42,006 nucleotides of DNA from an uncultured Bacteroidota bacterium (GCA_903847585.1 CAINEC010000142.1:1-42006); one strand, 5' to 3'; counted from the stretch's first letter, positions 28,039-36,962 are shown. A program made the numbers and translations. Notes: a model not told the origin generated them from the letters alone.

Positions 28039-28589
28039 TCTATTTTTTTATACAAATACAAACTAATTTGCTCTTTCGACTTATCATAATAAAATTTCGA
28101 AAAGTCATTACAGCAATTTAATATCAACATAAACTTATCCATATAGAATAATTGATTGGGATCCTTTTGCAATTCAAATCCTCTAGATTTACGATTATAA
28201 TAAAACACTATTTGCATTTGATTTGCCTTTTGATAATTCTCCAACTTGATTTGTTTAACAGTTGAAATAGTTGCTATCGGTTTATTGTTTTTTAATTCAT
28301 AAATATCCAATCCTACGTAACCACTATCTAATAAATGTAGGTGCAAGATTCTTTGCTTTTTCACTTTATCAATATTCATATCCTCCACCACCCAATAATT
28401 GCTACTATCCACATTTGAAAGATTCACGATATGGCTTGATGCAATTTTTACATCAACTTCGTTTACCTTCTTATTAATTGAAAAGTCGCCACAAATCCAA
28501 TTAGCAAACTGTCGATGATTTTGTCCAAATCCGGAAGTACAAATGAAAATTAAAATGAATATCGAGTTAACTTTTTTGTTGGAAATCAT
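28035..28589 (-). CDS. Small secreted protein, possibly CpeT-like fold
   Basis: Not firmly recognised. From ATG 28589 it is 184 residues (ATG 28601 adds four) with a signal peptide ending near TSGFGQ, so it is exported. The mature start FANWICGDFS, then YWVVEDM, KQRILHL and the ending of alternating strands with two Cys (LNCCNDF) vaguely recall CpcT/CpeT-family beta-barrels (WLSGxFS, QRI), which bind bilins in cyanobacteria but have unrelated-function homologues in Bacteroidota. This is a weak resemblance by eye. It lies alone, convergent with the ABC ATPase gene. Confidence 0.7.
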   Translation of the reverse strand: MISNKKVNSIFILIFICTSGFGQNHRQFANWICGDFSINKKVNEVDVKIASSHIVNLSNVDSSNYWVVEDMNIDKVKKQRILHLHLLDSGYVGLDIYELKNNKPIATISTVKQIKLENYQKANQMQIVFYYNRKSRGFELQKDPNQLFYMDKFMLILNCCNDFSKFYYDKSKEQISLYLYKKID

Positions 28590-28849
28590 AAATAATGTCA
28601 TGTTTTAATACAATCATTCAATTTTAATAAAAAATAACGTTTAGATGGACCAAATCTTACAGATCATAAGATTTATTTAAATAGCACCTACTCTTAATCC
28701 TTAGAGAGCGTTAGCAATATTAACTCAAAAAATCAAAATCATAATTCTAAACAATTCAGGCAAAACCTTACAAAAGAAATAATTTCTAAATAATTGAAAA
28801 TAGCTGCTTTCAGTCAGATGTAGTTTGCATACATCAAAAACAAACAGCT
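28590..28849. other. Intergenic region between divergent secreted-protein genes
   Basis: AT-rich region of about 260 bases. A near match to a -7 element (TAGTTTG, 28821-28827, one base short of TAnnTTTG) stands 23 bases before the ATG at 28850, with a TTG at 28794-28796. No strong hairpin is seen. Confidence 0.4.
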
Positions 28850-29287
28850 ATGAATACAATTACTAAATCAGTTATTTTAAGTTTTACACTTTGCTTATTA
28901 GCATTCAGCTCTATGGCTCAAATGCAATACAGCAGGAAGTACAGAGTGATTGCCTACAAAAACGGAGCACCTCAAACATTTAGTGTTTCCAACGAGGTGG
29001 AAGTAATTCCTCCGATGACGCTTTACATACCCAACACATTTACACCAAACGGTGATGGGATGAACGACACGTTTGGTATCGCAGGAGAGGCGGTTAAAGA
29101 CTTTAAAATGGAAGTGTTTAATCGTTGGGGACAATTAATTTTTGAATCCTCTAATCCTAATCTTAGATGGGATGGAACTTTCCAGGGAACTCAGGTACCA
29201 GAAGGCGTTTACGTATACAAAGTAACTGCTCAGGGAAATAAGGGCAAGAGGGAAACCAAAGAAGGGAATGTTAATGTGGTGATGTAA
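28850..29287 (+). CDS. Mini protein consisting of signal peptide plus T9SS type B sorting domain
   Basis: Exported protein of 145 residues. A signal peptide (cleaved near residue 23, SSMAQ) is followed by only about 25 residues and then a gliding-motility-associated C-terminal domain, recognised by YIPNTFTPNGDGMNDTFGI, MEVFNRWGQLIFES, WDGTFQGTQVPEGVYVYKV and a final strand. In known proteins this type B domain is the T9SS export signal at the end of large adhesins, not a stand-alone protein. Whether this is a functional mini-protein, such as a surface-displayed peptide, or the remnant of a larger gene cannot be decided; the reading frame and signal peptide are intact. A near-match promoter lies upstream. 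Confidence 0.88.
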   Translation: MNTITKSVILSFTLCLLAFSSMAQMQYSRKYRVIAYKNGAPQTFSVSNEVEVIPPMTLYIPNTFTPNGDGMNDTFGIAGEAVKDFKMEVFNRWGQLIFESSNPNLRWDGTFQGTQVPEGVYVYKVTAQGNKGKRETKEGNVNVVM

Positions 29288-29317
29288 GATGACAATTATC
29301 CTAATCACCATCATATT

Positions 29318-29340
29318 AAAAAAGCTCAAGGCCTTTTTAA
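29318..29340 (+). terminator. Weak hairpin with T tract after the mini T9SS gene
   Basis: An A-run, an imperfect short GC stem (GCTCAAGGCC) and TTTTT lie about 30 bases after the stop. Pairing includes a bulge, so termination strength is uncertain. Confidence 0.3.
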
Positions 29341-29605
29341 CTTTAAAAGGAATTTCATTAGTAGTCAAGGTGCCATTATCAAGTATTCAATTTAGGATTT
29401 TTTAAATGCAAATTGCTATTTATTTATGGTGAACTACCTAAAAATGATGGTTAAAAACGAGAAAAACGGACCACAACAGAAGTTATTGTATCTGAAAATC
29501 AATTGTTTAAATAATATTTGTTATTCGCTATTGTAATTTCCATCATCACAAGGTAAATTTGGGCTCCACGCTTTGATAAGCCTTGTTTAAAACCAAACCT
29601 AAACA
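29341..29605. other. Leader region of the large T9SS protein gene
   Basis: Together with the bases after the previous stop this is a 318-base gap. The only signals I see are the weak hairpin at its left end and a promoter candidate at 29531-29561; the remainder is AT-rich without coding character. Confidence 0.5.
29531..29561 (+). promoter_or_regulatory. Promoter for the large T9SS protein gene
   Basis: TTG (29531-29533), a 20-base spacer and TAAATTTG (29554-29561) match the Bacteroidota -33/-7 pattern well. The expected transcript start gives a leader of about 40 bases before the ATG at 29606. Confidence 0.55.
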
Positions 29606-32600
29606 ATGCTAAATCAAAAACAAAAACCAACTTTCACAAACAATATATTGTTTGTGTTTGCTTTTTTAATAGTTCAGCTAGTTGCTTCTTTTAATATTGC
29701 ACAAGCCCAAAATTGGACTCCTTATAACTATTGGACATTTGATGGTTCCGTCTCATTAAAAGATTCAATGAATCAGTCTAATCTTGATGCAGCGTACTAT
29801 CAGTCGCCCTATTCTATTTTAACCAATAGCACAAATGCTGGTGTAGGAAAATATTTACAACTAGATGCATCATCCAAGCAAATTGTAGCTACTAGCCAGT
29901 TTGTACCTGATACAGCATACACGATTGAGTTTTTATTCAAAACATCATCAGATATAAACCAGACTATTCAGTGGTTTAGTAGACGAGATGCTGCCATTAA
30001 TTTAAGATTATACTTCCCTTACATAAGATTTACTACTAAATCAATTCCTACAGGATCCACAGCTACTGTCACAGATAATTTTGATATTAGTTTAGAGGCA
30101 ATTGGAAGAGGAACATATAACTATTATGTAGATGGCAATTGGCACCATATCGTATTTAAGTATGATGCTAAGAATGGAGTAAAAGAAGTTTGGATAGATG
30201 GACAATTGCCTGCAGGATTTAGTAAAACATTGATAGGAGGATTAATTCCAACAAATCCAGGCGTTAGTAACAACAATGTATGCGACGTAAACACGAGTAC
30301 AAGCTATTATAAATATTATGGCGGAATGGATGAAATAGCTGTATACAAAACAGCACTACCAGCCAATATGATTTACAAGCACTATTTAGACTTTACTCAA
30401 AACAAGCACTATACTTTTGCTAATACCACTCTTACTGTTCCAACTGCAACTTCTATTACTGGATCATTAAACATGAACGAATTTGCGCCTGGACATCCTA
30501 ATGCTAACGTTGATGCGTTAACCCAATTAAAGAGTTTCCCAGCTGCCAGAGCTCTTACCAATTCAACATTATTTCCAAATACAATGATTTTTAACCCAGC
30601 ACACGTTGCTGGGGATGGCACAAGCACTTACAGTCAAAGTACTTTAGTAAGCAGAAGTAAAGAAGTTCAAAAGGAGCTGGTAACAAATTTTCAATATGCA
30701 TTATTGGTTACGAGTAATACTCATGAAGTTTCTGATTTTGGTGACACCAATACTTATTCAGGAGCATGGATCAAAATGGGGAACTTAAATCCAACATGGA
30801 AAACTTCCGCAAATAGCTATTGGGGACAATTAAGTCCAAAACACATTAATAAATCTTCTTCAAAAGCTTACGTAGGATGTGGATGTTTACCTAGCACCTC
30901 CTATTTAAAAAATGCCTCGGGTCAATTTATTGATAAAAACGGAGCTATTTCTACAACTACTAAAACTTTAAGTCCTGAATCACCAATAGATTCATTCAAA
31001 TTAGATGGACAAACAATGCGTTATTATTTAGACCAATTAACTAAAAAAATGACGAGACCATTAAATCATTTATTTGAGAATGGTGAAACGATGCCAGCTT
31101 GGACAAGTACAGGATTAAAGCTTGACCCAACAGTAAACACTGCCTACACGAACAGTGGACTCAATGATTGGAGTAGGTACATAGGAAGAGGAATGAAAAA
31201 ACTTACTGCATCTTATACGGCTGAGTTTTTATCCTTACCTACACTTAGCACTACTAGATTTAGTCATTTCTTTTTGAATGGCCATCCATTATACAGCTGG
31301 AACTGGCAAGAAACGCGCGAACTTAATTCACTGACCAATGGACAGCGTTATTCATCGGGAGATATCTATATGCAACGTCCAAATGTTTGGAGATACTGGC
31401 AAGGCGCTGCGCATGGATGGCAGTTTGTAGCAGAGTCTAGATTTACAGAAATTTCAATGGGTGATAAATTATATTCACCATTTGTTTCAGCAGGCTGGGT
31501 AAATGAAGAGGTAATTCCGCGTCCAGCACAATGGCTTGGGTTCTTAAAGGTTATTTCAATGTCTGGTGCTGAATATTTTCAAACAGGATACTTTGTAACA
31601 ACTCAACCTTATCAAAATCCTAACAATTATGTTTGGCAAATGGCAATCCCTGGATATGCAGAAGCAGTTGCTACAAGGTATCAAGACTTTTTATTTAATG
31701 GAACGCTAATGAATGGAAATGTGCCAGCTAATTCAATTAATAACACAACACAACCAGGCTATTCATTCTATGCTGGAGACATTACAAAGTTGGTAGTTGC
31801 AAGAAAACATAACACATTAAGCAAATATGCTATAACAGCAACGATTCAACCCAACTCGAATTATGTAGGAAACGCTCCACTAACAGGAGTAGCATCCATT
31901 AATTTGGATGGACAAAATCTGAAGTTCAATATTCGTAGACAAGGAAGTACATTTATCTACGACAAGAGCAATTCACTTGCTCCAATTTTTTATCAGCTAG
32001 ATGGATGGCATGAAAACACTCATCCTTACTATTGGTCGAAAGATTTTGTTTTTGAAGGTGAATTGTACGATAACACTTCTTCAACGACAAACGAAATTAA
32101 AACCTACGTCCCTACAGGAACTATCGCTGGCGACTATACGAACTTCACTTCTTGTGTAGGATTTAAATCTGTTGGTGCTGCTGAATACAATTTTGTAACT
32201 AGAGGAACAGCAAACACATCACATTACTTTTGGATTAAAGCAAGAAGTAAAAATGGAAGCAACACAGGGTTTACTGTATCCATGGATGGAATTGCAAAAG
32301 GAACTATCAATTGTATAGCAGATACAAACTGGACTTGGTATCGCTATGATGGAGCAACAAGTAATATCATCAACTTTGCAAACCTAACAGTAGGAAATCA
32401 TCTACTATCTATTTTACCTAGCAACACGAATTTAGAAATAGATCTAATTACAATTACATCAAACAGCACACTTACTTTATCACCTGCAGCTGCGCCATGC
32501 AGTGCAAGTATATTTACACCTACAATTACTCCTTCAGGCTCTACCACATTTTGTCAAGGAGGTAGTGTTACGTTATTAGCAACAACAGGTACTTCTTATT

Positions 32601-34105
32601 TATGGTCTAATGGTGCAACAACACAATCTATTGTTGTAAATACTTCAGGGACATATGCTGTTACAGTTAACAATAATGGCCAGGCTGGCACAAGTAATAA
32701 TGTTAATGTAACGGTGAATGCTTTACCATCGAATACAATTACAACTTCCGGTGCAACTGCTATTTGCCAGGGAAGCTCGGTTACATTAACAGCATCATCT
32801 GGGTCAAGTTATTTATGGTCGAATGGAGCAACAACGCAATCGATTAATGCAAATATAGCTGGCAACTATATTGTAACGGTAACTAACAGTAGCGGATGCA
32901 CGTCAATTTCAAGTCCAATTGCGGTTTCTATTATATCTCCAACAGCCACAATTACTCCGAGCGGATCAACAAATATTTGTTCTAACTCATCGGTTGTATT
33001 ATCTGCGAATACAGGAACCAGTTATCTATGGTCAAATGGCGCAACAACTCAATCTATAAATGTTAATACGGCTGGAACATATACTGTTACTGTAACACAA
33101 AGTGGTGGTTGCTCTAAATCATCAAGCGGCACAATTGTAACATTAAAAGCAGCACCTAGTAGTATTGTAAATGCATCGGGCCCAACAACATTTTGTAATG
33201 GAAATGTTACACTAACATCAGGAGCAACAAATTGTACTTATTTATGGAGCAATGGATCAACTACATCTTCCATTATTGTTAGTACTACGGGCAATTACAT
33301 ATGCACTGCAACAGCGAGCAATGGTTGTTCGAGTGCAAGCAGTCCAGTTAGTGTTACAGCTCAAACAGGAACTGTATCCACACCTACAATAACAGCAAGT
33401 GGAAACACAACATTCTGCGCTGGAAGTTCAGTTAATTTAACATCTTCAACTGGATCAACATACTTGTGGTCAAATGGTGCAACATCTCAAACAATCAATG
33501 TAACTACTGGAGGAACTTATTACGTAACTGTTTCTCAAAGCGGTGGATGCGCTGCAACATCAGCTGGGAAAACAGTTACCGTTAACCCCGTGGCAACTTT
33601 CACCATTAGTACAAGTGGACCGTTAAGTTTTTGTCAAGGCGGAAATGTTATTATAAGTGTTTCAAGCTCTAACGCTCAAGGATATGTGTGGTATAAAAAC
33701 AACTCCGTCATAAACAATGCAACATCTTCAAGTTATAGAGCAACAACTGCAGGAACTTATTTAGTTAGGGTTCAACGAGGAAGCTGTGGAGTATTTTCTT
33801 CACCGTATGTAGTTACTGTACCCTGTAGGGAGGGAGAATTAACTGCTACAAGTATTTCAGCATTTCCTAACCCATTTAGCGAACATATAAATTTCAATTT
33901 AGAACTTTCGGATCCGGATGAAGTATCAGTACGACTGTATTCACTATCAGGACAACTCATTGATGAAGTACTAGACAATACTTATTTAAATGCGGGTGAA
34001 TCGAAAATAGATTACAACAGCGAGAAATTATCTAATGGAATTTATATTGCAGAAATAAAAACATCATCAGAAACAAAAAGAATTAAAATTTGTAAGCAGA
34101 ATTAA
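29606..34105 (+). CDS. Large modular T9SS-secreted protein (LamG-like, Ig-like repeats, type A sorting domain)
   Basis: Cell-surface or secreted protein of 1499 residues. A signal peptide (about 1-34, ending NIAQAQ) is followed by a LamG/concanavalin-like domain (about 35-264; DGNWHHIVFKYD and GGMDEIAVYKTAL). Residues 265-810 form an aromatic-rich region that I cannot assign; it contains WRYWQGAAHGWQFVAESRF and WLGFLKVISMSGAEYF. A beta-sandwich resembling carbohydrate-binding modules spans about 814-965. Six Ig-like repeats follow (971-1407), and a type A sorting domain (about 1412-1499) starts with SAFPNPFSEHINF and ends in NGIYIAEI and a basic tail. Glycan binding or degradation on the surface is plausible but not shown. 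The stop overlaps namZ by 4 bases. Confidence 0.9.
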   Translation: MLNQKQKPTFTNNILFVFAFLIVQLVASFNIAQAQNWTPYNYWTFDGSVSLKDSMNQSNLDAAYYQSPYSILTNSTNAGVGKYLQLDASSKQIVATSQFVPDTAYTIEFLFKTSSDINQTIQWFSRRDAAINLRLYFPYIRFTTKSIPTGSTATVTDNFDISLEAIGRGTYNYYVDGNWHHIVFKYDAKNGVKEVWIDGQLPAGFSKTLIGGLIPTNPGVSNNNVCDVNTSTSYYKYYGGMDEIAVYKTALPANMIYKHYLDFTQNKHYTFANTTLTVPTATSITGSLNMNEFAPGHPNANVDALTQLKSFPAARALTNSTLFPNTMIFNPAHVAGDGTSTYSQSTLVSRSKEVQKELVTNFQYALLVTSNTHEVSDFGDTNTYSGAWIKMGNLNPTWKTSANSYWGQLSPKHINKSSSKAYVGCGCLPSTSYLKNASGQFIDKNGAISTTTKTLSPESPIDSFKLDGQTMRYYLDQLTKKMTRPLNHLFENGETMPAWTSTGLKLDPTVNTAYTNSGLNDWSRYIGRGMKKLTASYTAEFLSLPTLSTTRFSHFFLNGHPLYSWNWQETRELNSLTNGQRYSSGDIYMQRPNVWRYWQGAAHGWQFVAESRFTEISMGDKLYSPFVSAGWVNEEVIPRPAQWLGFLKVISMSGAEYFQTGYFVTTQPYQNPNNYVWQMAIPGYAEAVATRYQDFLFNGTLMNGNVPANSINNTTQPGYSFYAGDITKLVVARKHNTLSKYAITATIQPNSNYVGNAPLTGVASINLDGQNLKFNIRRQGSTFIYDKSNSLAPIFYQLDGWHENTHPYYWSKDFVFEGELYDNTSSTTNEIKTYVPTGTIAGDYTNFTSCVGFKSVGAAEYNFVTRGTANTSHYFWIKARSKNGSNTGFTVSMDGIAKGTINCIADTNWTWYRYDGATSNIINFANLTVGNHLLSILPSNTNLEIDLITITSNSTLTLSPAAAPCSASIFTPTITPSGSTTFCQGGSVTLLATTGTSYLWSNGATTQSIVVNTSGTYAVTVNNNGQAGTSNNVNVTVNALPSNTITTSGATAICQGSSVTLTASSGSSYLWSNGATTQSINANIAGNYIVTVTNSSGCTSISSPIAVSIISPTATITPSGSTNICSNSSVVLSANTGTSYLWSNGATTQSINVNTAGTYTVTVTQSGGCSKSSSGTIVTLKAAPSSIVNASGPTTFCNGNVTLTSGATNCTYLWSNGSTTSSIIVSTTGNYICTATASNGCSSASSPVSVTAQTGTVSTPTITASGNTTFCAGSSVNLTSSTGSTYLWSNGATSQTINVTTGGTYYVTVSQSGGCAATSAGKTVTVNPVATFTISTSGPLSFCQGGNVIISVSSSNAQGYVWYKNNSVINNATSSSYRATTAGTYLVRVQRGSCGVFSSPYVVTVPCREGELTATSISAFPNPFSEHINFNLELSDPDEVSVRLYSLSGQLIDEVLDNTYLNAGESKIDYNSEKLSNGIYIAEIKTSSETKRIKICKQN
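32516..33826 (+). repeat. Six tandem Ig-like domain repeats within the T9SS protein gene
   Basis: Repeat units of 71-74 codons. The core Trp residues fall at 1000, 1071, 1142, 1214, 1288 and 1362. Units 1-5 share YLWSNG(A/S)T and a preceding Cys (TTFCQGG, TAICQGS, TNICSNS, TTFCNGN, TTFCAGS); unit 6 is divergent (YVWYKNNS). The repeats are similar in protein more than in DNA, so they are not recent exact duplications. Confidence 0.85.
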
Positions 34106-35280
34106 AAATCTTCGTACAATAAATATTTCTTTCTAATTAATTTAAATACTTCGAGTTGCTCTCCCCAAGAGTTTCTAATTTCATCTTCTGAAAGTCCAGC
34201 TTCAATTTGTTTTTTTAGCAAATCAGTTCCTGCTAGTTTATCAAAAAAAGAATTAAAAAAATCATTTTTATTATTCGCTTCAGCATACAACTGAATTATC
34301 CAATTTAAATTCAACTGCCCAGAAGTTGAAGCAAACTTTTGTCCATACTCAGTTACATCAAACCCTCTGCACAACTGATTTTCATACATCGGACTCTTTG
34401 CCTTTCCGGGAATGCTCACAGGCTTAAAATAATAATTGCCATTTTTACTTTCAGGATAGCCAAATACCTGAAATGGTTTATCAGTCCCTCTTCCAACGCT
34501 AATTTTAGTGCCTTCGAAAAAACATAATGAAGGATATAAATAAATTGAAGCCATATTAGGCAAATTAGGTGAAGGAGGAACAGTTAAAATGACATGTGAT
34601 TTATGATTCCAATTTTCAATAGGAATAACCTTTAAATCACATTGCTTATTTCGCGATTTAAAATACTCGCCATTCAAATAAAGTGCGTACTCTCCTATCG
34701 TCATACCATGAACAACTGGGATAGGCTGCATACCTACAAAAGACTTAAACGCAGTATCCAGCACTGGACCATCAATATAAAATCCATTAGGGTTTGGTCG
34801 ATCTAAAACAATGATTGGGATTTTATTTTCAATACACGATTCCATTACATATTGAAGCGTACTGATATACGTATAAAAGCGAACACCAACATCTTGAATA
34901 TCGAACAAAACAACATGAACACCTTTTAAATCTTCCTTTGTTGGTTTAAAGTGCTTACCATATAATGAAATCACTTTCACTCCTGACTTTTTATCTATTC
35001 CGTTTTCCAAATGCTCCCCTGCTTCCGCATCACCTCTAAAGCCATGTTCAGGAGCAAATACACATTTGATTTTTATCTTTTGTTTGACGAGTGAATCTAC
35101 CAAGTGCTTACCTCCTATCATTGAAGTAGGATTTGCAACAATTGCTACATTCTTCTTTTTTAACAAGGAAATGTACTGACCTGTACGTTCTGCACCGGCG
35201 ATATAATGTGATGATTGAGAAAAACTTAAAACTGACCAACAACAAATAATAATCAGAAGCGCATATTTAATCTTATTCAC
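34102..35280 (-). CDS. namZ: Exo-beta-N-acetylmuramidase NamZ family (DUF1343)
   Basis: Exported peptidoglycan-recycling enzyme family that releases N-acetylmuramic acid from the non-reducing end of muropeptides. I place the start at GTG 35280, giving a proper signal peptide (VNKIKYALLIIICCWSVLSF) and 392 residues. An ATG at 35325 would add 15 residues but would run through a -7 promoter element. Family blocks seen are VAIVANPTSMIGG, FAPEHGFRGDAEAGE, LFDIQDVGVRFYTYISTL, VLDRPNPNG and HGMTIGEYALY. No murQ, amgK or nagZ is adjacent. The 3' end overlaps the T9SS gene by 4 bases. Confidence 0.9.
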   Translation of the reverse strand: MNKIKYALLIIICCWSVLSFSQSSHYIAGAERTGQYISLLKKKNVAIVANPTSMIGGKHLVDSLVKQKIKIKCVFAPEHGFRGDAEAGEHLENGIDKKSGVKVISLYGKHFKPTKEDLKGVHVVLFDIQDVGVRFYTYISTLQYVMESCIENKIPIIVLDRPNPNGFYIDGPVLDTAFKSFVGMQPIPVVHGMTIGEYALYLNGEYFKSRNKQCDLKVIPIENWNHKSHVILTVPPSPNLPNMASIYLYPSLCFFEGTKISVGRGTDKPFQVFGYPESKNGNYYFKPVSIPGKAKSPMYENQLCRGFDVTEYGQKFASTSGQLNLNWIIQLYAEANNKNDFFNSFFDKLAGTDLLKKQIEAGLSEDEIRNSWGEQLEVFKLIRKKYLLYEDF

Positions 35281-35309
35281 GTGTAAAGAATTATTAGGTA
35301 AATTTAGAC

Positions 35310-35317
35310 CAAATTTA
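35310..35317 (-). promoter_or_regulatory. -7 element for namZ (TAAATTTG)
   Basis: Exact TAnnTTTG match on the minus strand, ending 29 bases before GTG 35280. Its position inside the longer reading favours the GTG start. No TTG is found at -33. Confidence 0.4.
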
Positions 35318-35329
35318 ATTATCATCAGA

Positions 35330-36553
35330 TTGAACCTCAGTAAACTTTTAGCAGATAAAATCTATCAGTCAAATAGCGACTCTAAAAAAACAGCAAAGCC
35401 TGTAGTGATAATTGCTATTTCAGGAATTGCTCTAGGAGTGATTGCGATGTTGCTATCAGTAATGGTTGTAACTGGATTCAAAAACGAAATCTCCGACAAA
35501 GTTACAGGATTTATGTCGGCAATAAGAATTCATCAATTAGCCAACAATAATTCATTCGAAGAAGTTCCAATTTCAAGCAATCAAAAATATTTACAAGAAG
35601 TTCGAAAAATAAAAGGAGTTACTTCGATTCAAAATTATGCTCACAAGGCCGGCATATTAAAAGCGAAAGATGAAATACAGGGTGTAGTTTTAAAAGGTAT
35701 AGACAACACATTCGACTGGAGTTTTTTCAAAAATAAAATAACTCAGGGAGATAAAATCGACGTAAATAATTCAAATAAAAACGAAGCGCTTGTTTCAAAA
35801 AATTTATGTGATAAATTAAATCTTAAAGTTGGCGACTCCTTTTTGATTTTCTTCATTCAAGAAGATCGTAAAGTAAGAAAGTTCATAGTTAAGGGGATTT
35901 ACAACACAGGCTTGAGTGAGGATTTTGACAACCTTTATATTTTCTGCCCAATGAGTTTAATTCAAAAAGTTAACAATTGGGATAGCACTCAAGTGGCAGG
36001 TTTCGAAATAAAAACTGACAACCTAAATCATCTTGATACAATCACAAAAGAAATCTATGACAAAGTAGATTATCAAACCAATGTGCAGAATGTTAAAGAA
36101 CTTTATCCTCAAATATTCAACTGGCTAGAGCTACAAAATCTAAATGTAATTGTGATTATTGTTCTAATAAGCTTGATAGCTGGAACAACAATGATTAGTA
36201 CATTATTGATTTTAATCTTAGAAAACAGAAGACCTATTGGATTACTTAAGGCACTAGGAGCAAGTGACCAAACATTATCTGAAACTTTCTTAAAACTCTC
36301 CAGCAAAATTTTAATTCGAGGTTTATTAATCGGCAATATGGTAGGTTTAGGCTTAGCGTATTTACAATTACAAACTGGATTTATCACATTAGATGAAACA
36401 TCCTATTACATAAAGAGCGTCCCAATTAACTTTAGCTACACGGGTATAATTTTAATTAACCTAGGCACCTATATTATTTGCATGTTGATGCTTTTGATTC
36501 CAGGAAAAATCATTTCCAAAATCAACCCAATAGAATCATTGCGCTTCGATTAA
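35330..36553 (+). CDS. FtsX/LolE-type ABC transporter permease
   Basis: Inner-membrane permease of the type VII (MacB/LolCE) class, 407 residues starting with TTG 35330. One N-terminal membrane span (about 22-45) is followed by a large periplasmic domain (about 46-270) and three more spans near 275-300, 322-347 and 370-395, the LolC/LolE layout. NLSKLLADKIYQSN before TM1 matches the usual start of Bacteroidota homologues (NLxxFIAxRI). It is expected to work with a LolD-type ATPase in lipoprotein release, but no ATPase is adjacent. The start lies 49 bases from that of the divergent namZ. The 3' end overlaps the OsmC gene by 4 bases. Confidence 0.87.
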   Translation: MNLSKLLADKIYQSNSDSKKTAKPVVIIAISGIALGVIAMLLSVMVVTGFKNEISDKVTGFMSAIRIHQLANNNSFEEVPISSNQKYLQEVRKIKGVTSIQNYAHKAGILKAKDEIQGVVLKGIDNTFDWSFFKNKITQGDKIDVNNSNKNEALVSKNLCDKLNLKVGDSFLIFFIQEDRKVRKFIVKGIYNTGLSEDFDNLYIFCPMSLIQKVNNWDSTQVAGFEIKTDNLNHLDTITKEIYDKVDYQTNVQNVKELYPQIFNWLELQNLNVIVIIVLISLIAGTTMISTLLILILENRRPIGLLKALGASDQTLSETFLKLSSKILIRGLLIGNMVGLGLAYLQLQTGFITLDETSYYIKSVPINFSYTGIILINLGTYIICMLMLLIPGKIISKINPIESLRFD

Positions 36554-36957
36554 CGCGTCCAATTAAAATGTATCGTTTGTTTTAAATCGGGATGCAGACT
36601 CAAAGCAACCGGGCATGTAGCTGCTGCCTTTTCAATCAACAATCTTTCTTTGTCGCTATAGTGATTGATTGGAAAGGAAAATTCGATGATTATCTCGTCT
36701 ACTCTTCTTGGATTAGCCGCCATGATTTTAGTGATATTGATTTTTGTCCCATCGATAGTAAATCCGTGAGCATTTGCAGCAATTCCCATTATGGTTAACA
36801 TACAAGACCCCAAAGAAGCGGCTAATAAGTCTGTTGGAGAAAATGCTTCGCCTTTCCCATTATTATCTAAAGGTGCATCTGTAATGATTGTATTTTGTGA
36901 AGCAACATGCGTAGCCTGCGTTCTTAACTCGCCAGTATAGATTGTTTGAATTGTCAT
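36550..36957 (-). CDS. OsmC/Ohr-family peroxidase-like protein
   Basis: Small cytosolic protein of 135 residues in the OsmC/Ohr fold, which reduces organic hydroperoxides through two Cys. Both are present: Cys52 in ASLGSCMLTIMG and Cys115 in AAATCPVALSL. FSPTDLLAASLG is a typical family block. It is closer to the YhfA/OsmC branch than to Ohr by these motifs; the actual substrate is unknown. An exact -7 element sits directly ahead of its ATG. Confidence 0.92.
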   Translation of the reverse strand: MTIQTIYTGELRTQATHVASQNTIITDAPLDNNGKGEAFSPTDLLAASLGSCMLTIMGIAANAHGFTIDGTKINITKIMAANPRRVDEIIIEFSFPINHYSDKERLLIEKAAATCPVALSLHPDLKQTIHFNWTR

Positions 36958-36962
36958 AGATC

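Noticed and set aside
32516-33826. Regularly spaced repeats as a possible CRISPR array
   Set aside because: The repeats are in frame, about 215 bases apart, variable in DNA and encode Ig-like domains of one protein.
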